This document shows, in pieces, positions 47,808-58,613 of a stretch of DNA of 64,000 nucleotides. Each line of letters opens with the position of its first letter. Within the stretch, counting starts at the first letter, position 1. Under the pieces are notes generated by a model. That model worked only from the letters and a program-made list of their open reading frames with translations, did no database searches and was not told the origin of the DNA. This DNA comes from Apodospora peruviana. Its lineage: Eukaryota > Ascomycota > Sordariomycetes > Sordariales > Lasiosphaeriaceae. The position numbers and the translations under genes were made by a program. Where the stretch lies: contig JAUEDM010000006.1 of the NCBI GenBank assembly GCA_033439685.1, positions 558,001 through 622,000 on the forward strand, read 5' to 3'.

Positions 47808-47889
47808 GGCGCAGTGGCAGAGTGGTCTAATGCGATAGACTTGAAATCTATTCTCTTCGGAGGCACAGGTTCGAACCCTGTCTGCGTCG
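47808..47889 (+). tRNA. tRNA-Ser (TGA)
   Basis: An 82-nt class II tRNA without intron. The acceptor GGCGCAG pairs with CTGCGTC (one G:U), discriminator G. The anticodon stem ATAGA/TCTAT encloses CTTGAAA, giving anticodon TGA. The long variable arm TCTCTTCGGAGG and T-arm ACAGG-TTCGAAC-CCTGT complete it. A 3' run of T (TTTTTG) follows at about 47893 as a Pol III terminator. A partial copy lies 0.6 kb away on the other strand. Confidence 0.95.
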
Positions 47890-48370
47890 ATCCTTTTTGT
47901 TTAACTGCGGTACCTCGTTGAAGTGTTGGGGGAACATTTTCGTCGCTCCCATGAGACAGACCCTCTGAGTTGTCAAAGTCCGTGCAGAGCCGCCCCACAA
48001 GTACCCCAAAAGAACCCCACCCTTTTCCCACGTTTTTACAAATTCAATCTTTACTTTCAAATTTGATGCACAAGCACAGCACTTTTATCAATTTAAAAAG
48101 TCGCATTGGCAATCCGAAGATTGGCTTTTGAATTACAAGTGCAAACCTAAAGTGTGAAAAGATTGCGTCGGGGCTGATTTTGCTGCATGTGTTTAAAGAT
48201 GTAATGGTTAGCCCATTTAGGGTTGGTGGTCGCCCCTATTCCACGGATCCACGCAACATCCAGCAACACATCCACCCCAAACAAACAAAACTCTTTCCCT
48301 TAATTCATACCACACCCAACATCCCTCATCCTTATCAATTCTTCCCGCCTATAATGTAATGCAATAACAA
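47890..48370. other. Spacer between tRNA genes
   Basis: About 480 bp with no gene seen. Confidence 0.5.
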
Positions 48371-48442
48371 GGTCCGCTGGCTCAATGGCAGAGCGTCTGA
48401 CTACGAATCAGGAGGTTCCAGGTTCGACCCCTGGGTGGATCG
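48371..48442 (+). tRNA. tRNA-Arg (ACG)
   Basis: A 72-nt cloverleaf without intron. The acceptor GGTCCGC pairs with GTGGATC (two G:U), discriminator G. The anticodon loop CTACGAA between TCTGA and TCAGG gives ACG. The T-arm is CCAGG-TTCGACC-CCTGG. Same strand as tRNA-Ser. Confidence 0.94.
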
Positions 48443-48517
48443 GTCGACGACTATCAACGTCGTCATCATCTCCTTCGGGGATGGCAAGATGAGGATGTTC
48501 TTTTTGTTTACTTATAG

Positions 48518-48581
48518 ACGTGGACAGGGTTCGAACCTGTGCCTCCAAAGAGAAGAGAATAGATTTCAAGTCTATCGCATC
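48518..48581 (-). pseudogene. tRNA-Ser 3' fragment
   Basis: On the minus strand the sequence repeats the tRNA-Ser(TGA) gene from just before the anticodon stem through the T-arm: GCGATAGACTTGAAATCTAT, a variable arm lengthened by five bases, and an identical T-arm. The acceptor end differs (CCACGTC) and no pairing 5' strand or D-arm is found on the upstream side, so it cannot fold as a full tRNA. It is a truncated, inverted duplicate of the gene at 47808. Confidence 0.82.
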
Positions 48582-49684
48582 ATGCGTGCGGTAACTAGGT
48601 ACCTATCGTGCCTCGGTATTAGCTTTTGGATGATCAGGTAAGTTAGTTTACTTGTGTGCACCGGCGTTACTACTCGCTGTCTATGCAGCCAAGTCAAGAG
48701 ATATAGGTATTATTTTGCTTCTCTCTTTGTTGGTAGGTATATCTAGGTATCTAGTATGCTTCTGTCATCTCGTACCTCAGGCACGAATGAGAGTTGCGGC
48801 GAGAACCCGATACTGTATATTTAGCCCCAGCAGAGGCCATGATATTCTCTCCCTTTCTCATTGATTCAGGCACGCAGAGCCTCACTACGGCTCTCCACCG
48901 GAGCGCATCAACGCATCATGCAGGGGTGTCGACAGCACTGCAATTGTAGTCCCGACGGAGAGCATGATGGTTTCTACCTCTCTCATCCCTGATATAGGCA
49001 CAAAGCCTATCACGGCTTCTCCGGTCAAGCACAGGAGCTCATGGTTGCGTCATGCAGGGTGTTGACAGTCTCACATAGTTTTTGGCACCACCTGATCGAG
49101 GCACCGATACCTTATCACCGTGGATAGAGTACAACGGATTTGTGAGACCCAGTTCCTGCCAACAGAGTGCGATGGCCCACACTATCAGGCCAGCAACGAA
49201 CCAGATCGGGATGGAGACCCCAGAGCTAGGTATTGGTCTGGAAGAGGACATTGGGGGGCTGCGCGAAGATTCCTGATCCGATAGTGCGGTTCAATATAAA
49301 GCACACGATAATAAACCCGCTGAGGAGCACTGCATTTTTAGTCCCGACGGAGACCATGATGTTGGTGGCAGTCTGCGTGTGTTGTCGAACACTGCAATTT
49401 TAGCCACAGTGGAGGCCATGATGTTCGGAAAGAGCACCACCTCCCCAACAAACAAGACAAAATCTCAACCATCACTACCAAAAAACTGAATCTGATCTCT
49501 TTTCGTCATGATAGGTAAAGGTAGTCATTTCATTCATACTACCAATAATACTAATCCAGATACTCTCTTTCCTTGTACCTAACAAACGAAGTCAAGAACC
49601 CCAGAGACAGAAAAGAAAAATAAATCCATCAATATTGCAACACCTAGGTAGGTACAGCCGCTTATTTCCAAACCATAACCAACA
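48582..49684. other. Repeat-bearing intergenic region
   Basis: No protein gene is supported. It holds the degenerate repeats annotated separately and, at its right edge, the 3' UTR of xanthine dehydrogenase. Confidence 0.55.
48811..49423 (+). repeat. Degenerate tandem/dispersed repeat, four cores
   Basis: A core of about 33-36 bp recurs at 48811-48846, 48937-48970, 49329-49361 and 49391-49423. The common pattern is ACTGCA-ATTTTAG, then CCCGACGGAG, then CATGATG, with scattered changes. The first two copies sit in longer similar units of about 128 bp: both continue through CTCTCTCAT, AGGCAC, CACTACGGCT or a variant, and end near TCATGCAGG-GTGT. The units are too diverged and unequal in spacing to be a CRISPR array, and no coding frame spans them. 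Confidence 0.75.
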
Positions 49685-52600
49685 TCAAATAGCAATAAAG
49701 AAACTCTCCTCCCCTTCTTTCCTTTCAACCCTCGCCCTCGTCATAATCGGATCCACACACGCCAACCTGATCCGTTCAGGCGTAGCCGGACTTTCCAGCC
49801 TCAACAACCCATCTTCCTCGCCACCATCCTCACCCTGTTTCGCCTCAACACCATACTGCTTCCTCGCAGCAACTAACGCATCCCGGATCGCAAAAAACAC
49901 GGCACTTCCCATGAACAAAGGCGGCTCACCAACACCCCTACTCCGCTGAATCGTCCTGAGATCTTTCCACTCGACATCTTTTAGCAGACTCACATTAAAC
50001 ACCTGCGGAATATCCCGGAAGCCAGGAATCTTGTACGCTCCCGGGCCTCTGGTAAACAGATTCCCTTTAAGTGGTCCGTTCCGCAACCAAAGCGACTCCT
50101 CCATAGTGAACAGTCCCAAACCCTGAATAAACGCGCCCTGGATCTGACCATAATCAATGGCCGGGTTGATGGACCGCCCAACATCCATCTTGATGTCCGC
50201 GCGCGTACAAGTCCACGTTCCGGTCAGAGTGTCAATCTCGACCTCGGCAGCCGTCACACCCTGGGTAAAATAGAAAAACATTTTCCCCTTGTTCTCGCCC
50301 CAGGTATATCCGATCTCTGGTGTCTTGTAGAACCCTTGCGCAGACAGATTAACCCGATCAAAATACGCTGCGTGAGCAAGCTGCTTCATCGTTGCTTCCG
50401 GCCCCAATTTCTCGCGGTACGGCGCCAGTCTCTCATTAAGCTGCGCGCAGGCATTGTAGATCGCGTACCCGTTGAGATCTGACGAAGCGGACGCGGCCGT
50501 CGGAGACGCGTTGGCAACGGTATTGGTTGCCGTTTCGGAGATATAAACGTCCTCCATGGGCACTTTCAGCGCCTGCGCCGCGACCATGGTCATCTTGGTG
50601 TGCAGACCTTGCCCCATCTCTGTGCCCCCGTGAGCCACTAGAACGGAACCGTCTTCGTAGATGTGGACGAGCGCGCCGGCTTGGTTGAACCACAGCGCGG
50701 TAAATGAGATGCCGAATTTCGTCGGGATCAGTGCAAGCCCCTTCTTGCGCCACTTGTGCTCGGCGTTGAATTTCGACACTGCCTCGCGCCGGGCTTCGTA
50801 GTCGAATTCCTTGCGGACCTGATCGTACATGAGCGGGACGTGCCAATCCGTTAAGGGTTGATTAAAGTGGGTTTGCTCCTGGTCTTTGTAGAAATTGATT
50901 TCCCGAAACTTTTCGACGGGTATTCCCAAACGGTCTGCCACCTCAGACATGTAGCTTTCCGCGATGAACATGCCCTGGGGGCCGCCAAACCCCCGAAAGG
51001 CCGTGTTGGACATGGTGTTGGTCTTGCAGATGCGGCCGCGCACGTAGACGTTGGGAATCAGATAGCAGCCGTCGGAGTGGGACATGGCGCGCTCGCAGAC
51101 GGCCGCACTCAAATCCCAGCTCCAGCCGCCGTTGTTGAAGATGTCTAGATCCAACGCCTGGATCTTGCCGTCCTTGTTGACTCCGACCTTCCATCTCCCT
51201 AAGAAGGGATGGCGTTGGCCGGAGAAGATCATGTCTTCTTCTCGCGTTAGCATGCACCTGACTGGTCGTTTGGTTTTGTGAGCGGCCAGGGCGATGATTG
51301 AGCTGAGGGCGACAGAGCGTGACTCTTTACCGCCGAACCCGCCACCCATGCGCCTGCATTTGGCGACGACTTTGTTGAGGGGGAGGTTGCAGACTTGAGC
51401 GCCATATACTTGGCTATAATGGGGTTAGCAACAACAGGAAGGAGGGTTCCAGCAGAGTCAAGACTTACGTTTCGTTGGGGTTCTGGGTGCTGGCAATGAT
51501 CTCGATCTCTCCTTCTCCCGGCTTCGGAATGGCCAGCGAAGCTTGCGTCTCGAGGTAAAAGTGCTCCTGTCCGCCCATCCTCGCGACGCCGGTGAAAGTG
51601 TAGTCGGCATTCTTGAACCCCTCTTCGACGTCACCCTTCTTGATCTCGCGGAAGAACTTGTAGAAACTGTCCTTCTCAATCGCTTCCTCCATGGTAAAAA
51701 TGGCGGGCAGCTCTTCGTACTCGATCTTGACTGCCCTCGCGCCTTCTTGTGCCCGCATCGCAGACGTGGCGAGGATCAGGCCGATGGGCTGGCCTGCCGT
51801 GTAGACTATGTCCTCGGCGAAGAAGGTTTCCTCGAAATGGGGCGCGCCCCAGCGGTTGGCCCGCGGACTGGGCATGTCTTTGTGGTCGACAAAGTCCACC
51901 ACGCCCGGCACGTCCAATGCAGCCGAGTAGTCCACCGAGAGAAGCTTGGCGTGCGCCTTTGTCGAGAACACGATGCAGCCGTACAGCTCGTTCTTCTGCG
52001 GCATAATGTCGTCCACGTACTGAGCTTCGCCGGTAACCTGCTTCAGCGCTGCTACGTGGTTGTTTGACTTTCCGAGCGTCTCTTGCACGTATGCGGCAGA
52101 GGCTTCCTTGTCTTCCTGTCCGGTGGAGATCTCCCTCTCAAGCTCTTCCACCGCCTCTTCGTCCGCGACCTCCGAGCCCGCGTTCAGGGCGGACATCACC
52201 TCGTGGTAGAAGCGGTAGAAAAAGCCGAGAGCCAGCGATTTCCTGTAGGACGCCATGCCACCAGGCACGCCAAACTGCAGATTGAAGTCCTGCTCAAGCG
52301 CGTTCATCGACCCTTCGAGCGTCTCCAGCTCTGCGAACTTCTTGCCGGTCAGATAGGCGCCGGCTTTCTTGGCCAGCACGGTCATGGGCGCCATGCCACC
52401 ATACGCCAGGTTGCATTCCTCGACGATCCCGTCCTCGCTGAGTCGCACCCGCAAAGCCGAGGTGACAATGGCGATGTCGTCGTCCTTTCTCTTGGCCTGC
52501 TTGTACGTCCGGAAGAACTCGTTCTTCTCCTGGGTGAGCGGCACGCGGATAGAGGCAAGGATCGCGTCAGCCGGAAGCGCGGTTCGGCGGTACCCTTGGA

Positions 52601-53916
52601 AGAACTCGGACATGGGGATCTCCGTCTCCTTTCCTGGCGATTTCGCCACCACTACCGCGCCTGAGGCGAGGAAGACTGGATTCAGATCTGAGATGGGGGA
52701 GGCTGTGACGAGATTTCCTGCCGGCGTGCCGACGTTTCTGATCTGCCTGCCCGCAAAGTATTTGAGCTGCTTGTTGATGGCGCTGAAGATTTGGCCCCTG
52801 TTTCCATATTTCTTGGCGGCCTCCGAGCTCAGGTTCTCCAGGTCGGTGAGGATGATGTTGCCGCCAACCTCAAAGTGGTCGTCGTCCTTGAGCGTGAATT
52901 GCCTGAGCTCGGCAATATCCCCCACGAACACCGAGACAGGATATTGCAGGGCTTTGAACTTGATCTCGATCTGGGTCTCGCTGCTGCCGCCGATGATCTT
53001 GGCGGTCGGATACGCGCTCTTGATCTCAAGCAACTGCTCCAGTGTCACAGGACGGTACCACGTCTTCCTCTTGTTTCCAAACGCCAGAGGCTTGAAGTCG
53101 TACTTCTTCAGGGCCGGCGGGAAGATGAGCTCGGTGTCGGGATTGTACTCGATGAAGCCCGGCGGAGTAAAGCGCTTGATGGGCTGATCATCTCCATCCG
53201 CCTTTCCGTCCTTGCAGCATCCGCCACCTTCGCCCTTCTCCATGCAACAGCCACCGCCCCCGTTGGCCGTGCTGTTTCCGCATGCAGCGGCCTTAGAGCT
53301 GAAAGTCTGGGCGGCATCCAGGATGGGGCGGTACCCGGTGCAGCGGCACAGGTTCCCGTCGAAGGCCTCCTCGACGTCATGCTCGGTCGGGCTGTCCTTG
53401 TTGCGCAAGAGGGCATACAGACTCATGACGATACCAGGGGTACAGAAGCCGCACTGTGAGCCGTTGCTCTTGGCGATACGTTCCTGGGCCGGATGGGGTT
53501 TCTTGACATTGCCGATGCCCTCGATGGTGATGACATGCTTGCCATCAACCGAGACAAGCGGGGCGAGACAGGCATTGACACTGGCATGGTAGATCTTTTT
53601 GGTGGTTGGGTTGTACTGGGAGACGACGACGGTGCAAGCACCGCAACCACCCTCACCACAGCCCCTATCAAAGATAGCAATGTCAGATACGAGGTTATTA
53701 CAGACACAAGATGGAAATATTAGCCTACAGTTTTGTTCCGGTCAGGCCGATACCACGCAGGTATTCTAGAAGGGTCACCTCGGGGTCAATCTCGTCCAGC
53801 ACAACGCGGGTGCCGTTGAGGTAGAAGCGGAGAGTATCGTCGAACTTGGTGGTCAGGGTCCCCAGAGGCGCTGAGGTGGAGTCGGACTCCGGAGAGATGG
53901 CAATCGGAGGAGCCAT
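49685..53916 (-). CDS. xdh: Xanthine dehydrogenase (purine hydroxylase I)
   Basis: A molybdenum hydroxylase oxidising hypoxanthine and xanthine to urate in purine catabolism. Exons 53916..53729, 53664..51469 and 51413..49685 join in phase to 1,370 residues, full family length. The first 2Fe-2S site is GCGEGGCGACTVV (right after intron 1); the second is SQCGFCTPG and NLCRCTGYRPI. A Cys/Gly-rich insert of about 35 residues follows. The FAD domain has IIGGSSETQIEIKFK and NVGTPAGNLVTASPISDLNP. The molybdopterin domain has VTGEAQYVDDI, MGGGFGGKESRS, NTAFRGFGGPQGMFIAE and GGTEMGQGLHTKM, and closes with RGVGEPPLFMGSAVFFAIRDA. The FRGFGGPQG block favours xanthine dehydrogenase over the nicotinate hydroxylase paralogue. 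It is divergent from the aldehyde dehydrogenase gene, with GATA-type sites upstream. Confidence 0.96.
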
Positions 53917-55773
53917 GGTCTCTCTCACTCTCTCTCACTGCGGTCGCTCCAAGTCCAGTTAGGGTATCAAATGTCTTTCAGTCACTTGCAATTATGAAAG
54001 GAAAGAGTCTCTGAAAGAAAAAGAAAACTACAAAAACTAAACTAGCCAAGAAGAGAACCAAGACGGTGCAAGTGAACGGGGTAGCGGTTGCTTAAGTTGT
54101 TATCTGCCACGGCAAACCGACGATGACCAACACGCCAAAACTCACTGGTCGAGTGATTGGTACAAGGGAGAGTGGCGAGTAGTCGGCCGTGGTTGATCCT
54201 CCTTCGCCGCAATCCGATCACTCTCTACTCCACGTTTTTGACAGTTCGATGCTCAAAATTCGCTCGTTCTAGCAAATCAGGAGTTCAGGACGGCCGAACC
54301 ATTGCGGTGGCTTTCTGCTAGCAACGTAGGCCAAGTGGAAGCTTATCAGGAGAGGTGGGGTTTGATAGAATCCCCCACAGCTGCAAGAGCTGCTGCAACG
54401 GCGTTCTCTGTCTGGATCCTGTGTAATAAGGCGTCGCGGAGGACGGAGCGGGGATAGCGGTCAGCTGAATGAGAGGTTAACGAGGACCATCGGCCGGCTC
54501 CGCTGCCTCGCTAGCGTCGTCACCTGCGTCACCTGCCGTTCGCCGAGAGTCGCCGCTTCCCCGCTCGCGGTGCTCCGTCTTACAACCCTAACCCTGATTC
54601 ATTGCTGAAGCTTCAAAATAGTCTCCTTGTGTCCTTTTCAACTCGATTTGATGTTGTTCTTCGATGGCTAAGGTATTTGTTTTCGTTAGAGCTTGATTTT
54701 GCTTCAGTCTCATCACCGGCCACGGGACGTTGCACCTTCGCACCGTAACATTCTCCCAGCCGTCCGTCCGCCGTCAACCGGTCATCCACTTCACAGGTGG
54801 AACCAGACTACCGGAGGAGCTCAAAAGGGAAAGCACGAGACGGCCAGGCCAGGCTGCCAGTCACTCGTCTTTTCTCTCCTTCAAGCAGATGCCATTTCGA
54901 TGAGTGGGTCTTTCGTGTTCCAGGTCCTCGTTCTCCAAATTTAATAATGAGCGGTGAACTTCTGCAATCCAAGTCTGTCCTTGAGGTATCTTTCTTGAGG
55001 CTCTTAAAATACATTAAATTGTCATCGACCCCCTCTAATCTATACCAAGCAAGCGCGGCACCCGTTCAAGACCTCTTGAGATCCTTTGCAAGCCAGGAAA
55101 CTGGTAACTATCAGGTTACTCTCCAGTTCGAATTCAAGTGTTTTCTTCCCTTCTTTCATCGATACAACCGGGTTCGATCAGTCGTCAAACCAGCCCCTTT
55201 CCTATAATCATCACCAATCATACCCCGTACTTTTCAAGATGCTCAACGTTTCAGCACACCTTCCACGTGGTTTGATACACCCGATAAATCCATGAGGCTC
55301 GATTGCCCAATCCAATAAGACAAGGTATCCCAAGGTCTTCGTCCTGCCATGCCTGGATATGCCAGGGCAGGGCAATATCTGCCGGCACGATGCCGCCAAA
55401 ATATTGGGCGGGGCCCCTCTTCTCCGCACCTCTGCTATCCCGCTGTCCACCACTCAAGTGACGATGGGGTCGTCCCCCAAGATCTGCCGTTACAGCCTTG
55501 GTGTATTCTTCCACACATGGGAAAAGGTCTCCGGGTATTTTTGATCGAAGAAGCCCTCTGCAGCAGTAATGCGATGTCTTCGGTTGAGCGGTACGTGGGT
55601 GGGCGGATGATACTCCCGAGGTCTCCGGTCCCTTGTTATATATCCGAACTACCACCACTCTGCCAGAGCAAGCCCATGAGTTGTCTCCTTTTCTCCTTTT
55701 GGTGCTTGTTTGCAAAGGATACCTCCCACGCCATAATTGCTTTGTTACTACTTAGTGGGTTAAAGCTTCCAAG
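53917..55773. other. Divergent 1.9-kb promoter region
   Basis: Lies between xanthine dehydrogenase (-) and aldehyde dehydrogenase (+). Short frames occur on both strands, including one of 154 codons at 55251-55715 (-), but none looks like a protein. Candidate regulatory sites are noted separately. Confidence 0.5.
54100..54503. promoter_or_regulatory. Candidate GATA and UaY-like sites upstream of xdh
   Basis: Two HGATAR matches on the minus strand (54100-54105 reading AGATAA, 54343-54348 reading TGATAA) fit the nitrogen regulator AreA/NIT2. A TCGG-N6-CCGC at 54490-54503 differs by one base from the purine regulator site TCGG-N6-CCGA known from Aspergillus. Such short motifs occur often by chance; the xdh context is what makes them notable. 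Confidence 0.3.
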
Positions 55774-57365
55774 ATGCAGCCTCAGTTCTTCAACATCATC
55801 AACGATGAGCTGCGGGGCAGCGAAAAGACTCACACGGTGACGGACCCGCGAACAGAGGAGGAGCTCTGGCCGTGTCCGAATGCCACGGCGCAAGACTTTG
55901 AAGATGCCGTCGCGGCCGCACAAAAGGCCTTTGTCGGCTGGTCCAAGACGACTGTCGCTGAGCGCCAAGCTCTGCTTGTGAAGCTGGCTGAGAACCTCGA
56001 GGAGCATGAGCAGGAACTGTCCGAGATCCTAGCCAAGGAGTCTGGCAAATCGGTACTATTCTCCTTCGGGGTGGTGAGGAATAAGTGAAAGTAAGACTAA
56101 CACGACGACATGAAGCAACTCATGGCATCTTTTGATATCAAAGGCGCTGTTGCTCAATGCTTGTACTATTGTATGTAAACTCACCTCACACAGCATCGTT
56201 AACAGCTAAGTAACCCTCTTTTCAGCCAAGACCTGCCTCGAAGACGAGGTCCAGTACGAAGACGACAACACCAAAGTCGTAGCCACCCACATTCCGCTGG
56301 GTGTCGTCGGCGCCATCTGCCCGTGGAACTTCCCTGTGATCCTCAGCAACATCAAAGTCGTCTCGTCCCTCGTGACAGGCAACTGCATCATCGTCAAGCC
56401 GTCGCCCTTCACGCCCTACGCGGTGATGAAATGGGTCGAAGTCGCCCGCGGCATCCTTCCGCCCGGCGTGTTCCAGGTTCTCAACGGCGGCGCGGACCTC
56501 GGCGCACTGATGACTTTACATCCAGGCATCGCCAAGATCAGCTTCACGGGAACTATCGCGACCGGCAAGCGGGTGATGGCCAGCTGCGCCAAAACTTTGA
56601 AGAAAGTAACTCTTGAGCTGGCCGGCAACGACGCCTGCATCGTCTGCCCGGACGCCGATTTGGAGAAAACTGTCGTTAGCGTCGCCAGCGGCGGGTTTTT
56701 TCATTCCGGTCAGGTCTGCGTCGCGAGCAAGCGCATCTACGTGCACGAGTCGATCTACGACGAGTTTCTGGATAGATTGGTCAAGGAGGTCGATCGCTCG
56801 TATACCATCAACGAGGATCCAACCGCGCCGAGCATGTTTTCCCCTCTGTCGAATAAGCTGCAGTATGACACTGTTAGAAACATAATCGAGGACTGCAAGA
56901 CGAACGGGTTTAATATTGTTACTGGGGGAAAGACGCAGAATGTTACCAACAAAGGGTTCTGGCTGCCGCCTACGATCGTGTCGAAGCCGCCTGAGGATTG
57001 CTGGTTGGTTAAAGAGGAGCAATTTGGTTTGTTTTCTCTCCTTAATTTTTTGTACAACTGACTAATCTGGTGATGTAGGTCCCGTTCTACCGATTCTGTC
57101 GTGGTCCGACGAAGACGAAGTCGTCAAGCGGTCGAACCTCGCCAACGCTGGCCTCGGCGCATCGGTGTATTCCAAGGATTTGGTCCAGGCGGAACGGATC
57201 GCGCGCAAGCTCGAGGCCGGCGGCGTGTGGATCAACCAGTTTGAGCGGCCCAACTTTGGCGCCTTCTTTGGAGGCATCAAGGATAGTGGGTTTGGCGGCG
57301 AGATGGGCAAGCAGGGCTTGCTGTCGTATGCGGATACCAAGTGCTTGCATTTTGCGAAGAACTAA
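55774..57365 (+). CDS. Aldehyde dehydrogenase (NAD(P)+)
   Basis: Exons 55774..56052, 56116..56170, 56226..57026 and 57079..57365 join in phase to 473 residues, the usual ALDH length. Family blocks: FVGWSKTTVAERQALL, IPLGVVGAICPWNFPVIL (cofactor-binding strand with the catalytic-site Asn), GNCIIVKPSPFTP, KISFTGTIATGKRVM, the catalytic Cys in HSGQVCVASKRIYV, EEQFGPVLPILSW with its Glu-Phe cofactor contact, and GGIKDSGFGGEMGKQGL. The general-base Glu segment reads TLELAGNDACIV, where most ALDHs have ELGGK. It is likely a cytosolic enzyme; no targeting peptide is seen. The substrate is not inferable, and the divergent xanthine dehydrogenase neighbour gives no clear pathway link. Confidence 0.94.
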
Positions 57366-57902
57366 TTCATCGTTGGCACGTATATAAATCCTTCTATGTT
57401 GGAAACTTTTATATGAAGTGATTTGGACTTGAGGGTTTTGCGGGCAATGTAAATGAGATATCTTGATGTTTTATATTTTATTTTGTAATTCCTGTTTGTT
57501 GAGCGTTAGATTACGTTACGACTAACACAACCCACGATCACCACTGCCATGATATATGTAGCCTGGTGTTTCTTCAAGATTTAAAAGGGTCAGTCCAAAC
57601 CCGGCATATCATAACATATGGCTGTCAGCATCCCACCCCCCCTTTTCACCTCTTCACTGACACTTCGAGGAGAAATAGGCAATTATAATGACCAGTTATC
57701 ATACGCTACTGCATATTTTCACAAGGAAACCCAAGGAGTCGGGTCGAACACAGGCATCAGTTTTAAACCGAATGCGCCAAGGTAAATAAATACACGACAA
57801 AGAAGTGGAGCAGGAGAGAAGGAAAGAAGGGCAGGTTCACCCACCCAAACACATAAAAGTCTTAATAATGACTCGTGCCATCAACAATCACAAGGAAAAC
57901 AA
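57366..57902. other. 3' intergenic of aldehyde dehydrogenase
   Basis: A+T-rich start after the stop codon; no gene seen before tRNA-Gly. Confidence 0.55.
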
Positions 57903-57973
57903 GCGTCAGTGGTTTAGTGGTAAAATCCATCGTTGCCATCGATGGGCCCCGCGTTCGATTCGCGGCTGACGCA
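57903..57973 (+). tRNA. tRNA-Gly (GCC)
   Basis: A 71-nt cloverleaf without intron. The acceptor GCGTCAG pairs fully with CTGACGC, discriminator A. The anticodon stem CATCG/CGATG encloses TTGCCAT, giving GCC. The T-arm is CCGCG-TTCGATT-CGCGG. A long T run at about 58000-58015 can terminate Pol III. Confidence 0.95.
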
Positions 57974-58613
57974 ACACATTTCAAATGAAGAGGCTCAGGT
58001 TTCTTTTTTTTTTTTGGATTGTAAGTTCATTTTCTTACCTTGATGGCACAACATCGTCAACTACTGAGCTTCCGGTAATAAGCTTGCTAGGCTGGTAGGG
58101 TTTCGCCAGCGATACCGTCAGAAAGCCACTAAGTTACGCAAAAAGAGAATATATACTTTGAGGTTGGGTGTGCTGCTCAGTCTGTGAAAGAGCCATGCAC
58201 CGCTTGAAACTATCAAGTTCTCTATCTACCAATTCCACAAGAACCTACCCGGGGGTATCGCTATGCTCCTATTCCCATCCATATTTGGGTACCTGAAAAT
58301 GACGCCGCTTTGCCTTTTGCCTTCAATAACCGCTGGCAACAAAGCGTGCAAAGACATTAAACACATACTCCAGCATCCCCAAGCCGAACTCCCAAACAGC
58401 CCACACCACAGCCAGACATACCAATAATCTGAAGTACCATTCAAGTACCCACCACCAGTTAGGCGATGAACCACCCCCCTATGTAGTCCAATGCCCGGGC
58501 ATAATATGACCCAAAACAAAATCTGGGGTCGACACAACCGCCAACACCGTCCCCAATACCAACCTCAGCACGTTCTCGACGTTCCCGAAAGTACTCGCAG
58601 ACGGTAAAGAGAT
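57974..58613. other. Intergenic, 3' of dsc3
   Basis: No gene seen. Contains a long T tract just after tRNA-Gly and the 3' flank of the Dsc3 gene. Confidence 0.5.

Noticed and set aside
48811..49423. CRISPR array
   Set aside because: The repeat copies are diverged, spacing is unequal (about 126, 392 and 62 bp) and the genome is clearly eukaryotic with spliced genes.
55251..55715. 154-codon minus-strand frame upstream of aldehyde dehydrogenase
   Set aside because: No motif, no good start context, overlapping plus-strand frames of similar size. Treated as promoter DNA.
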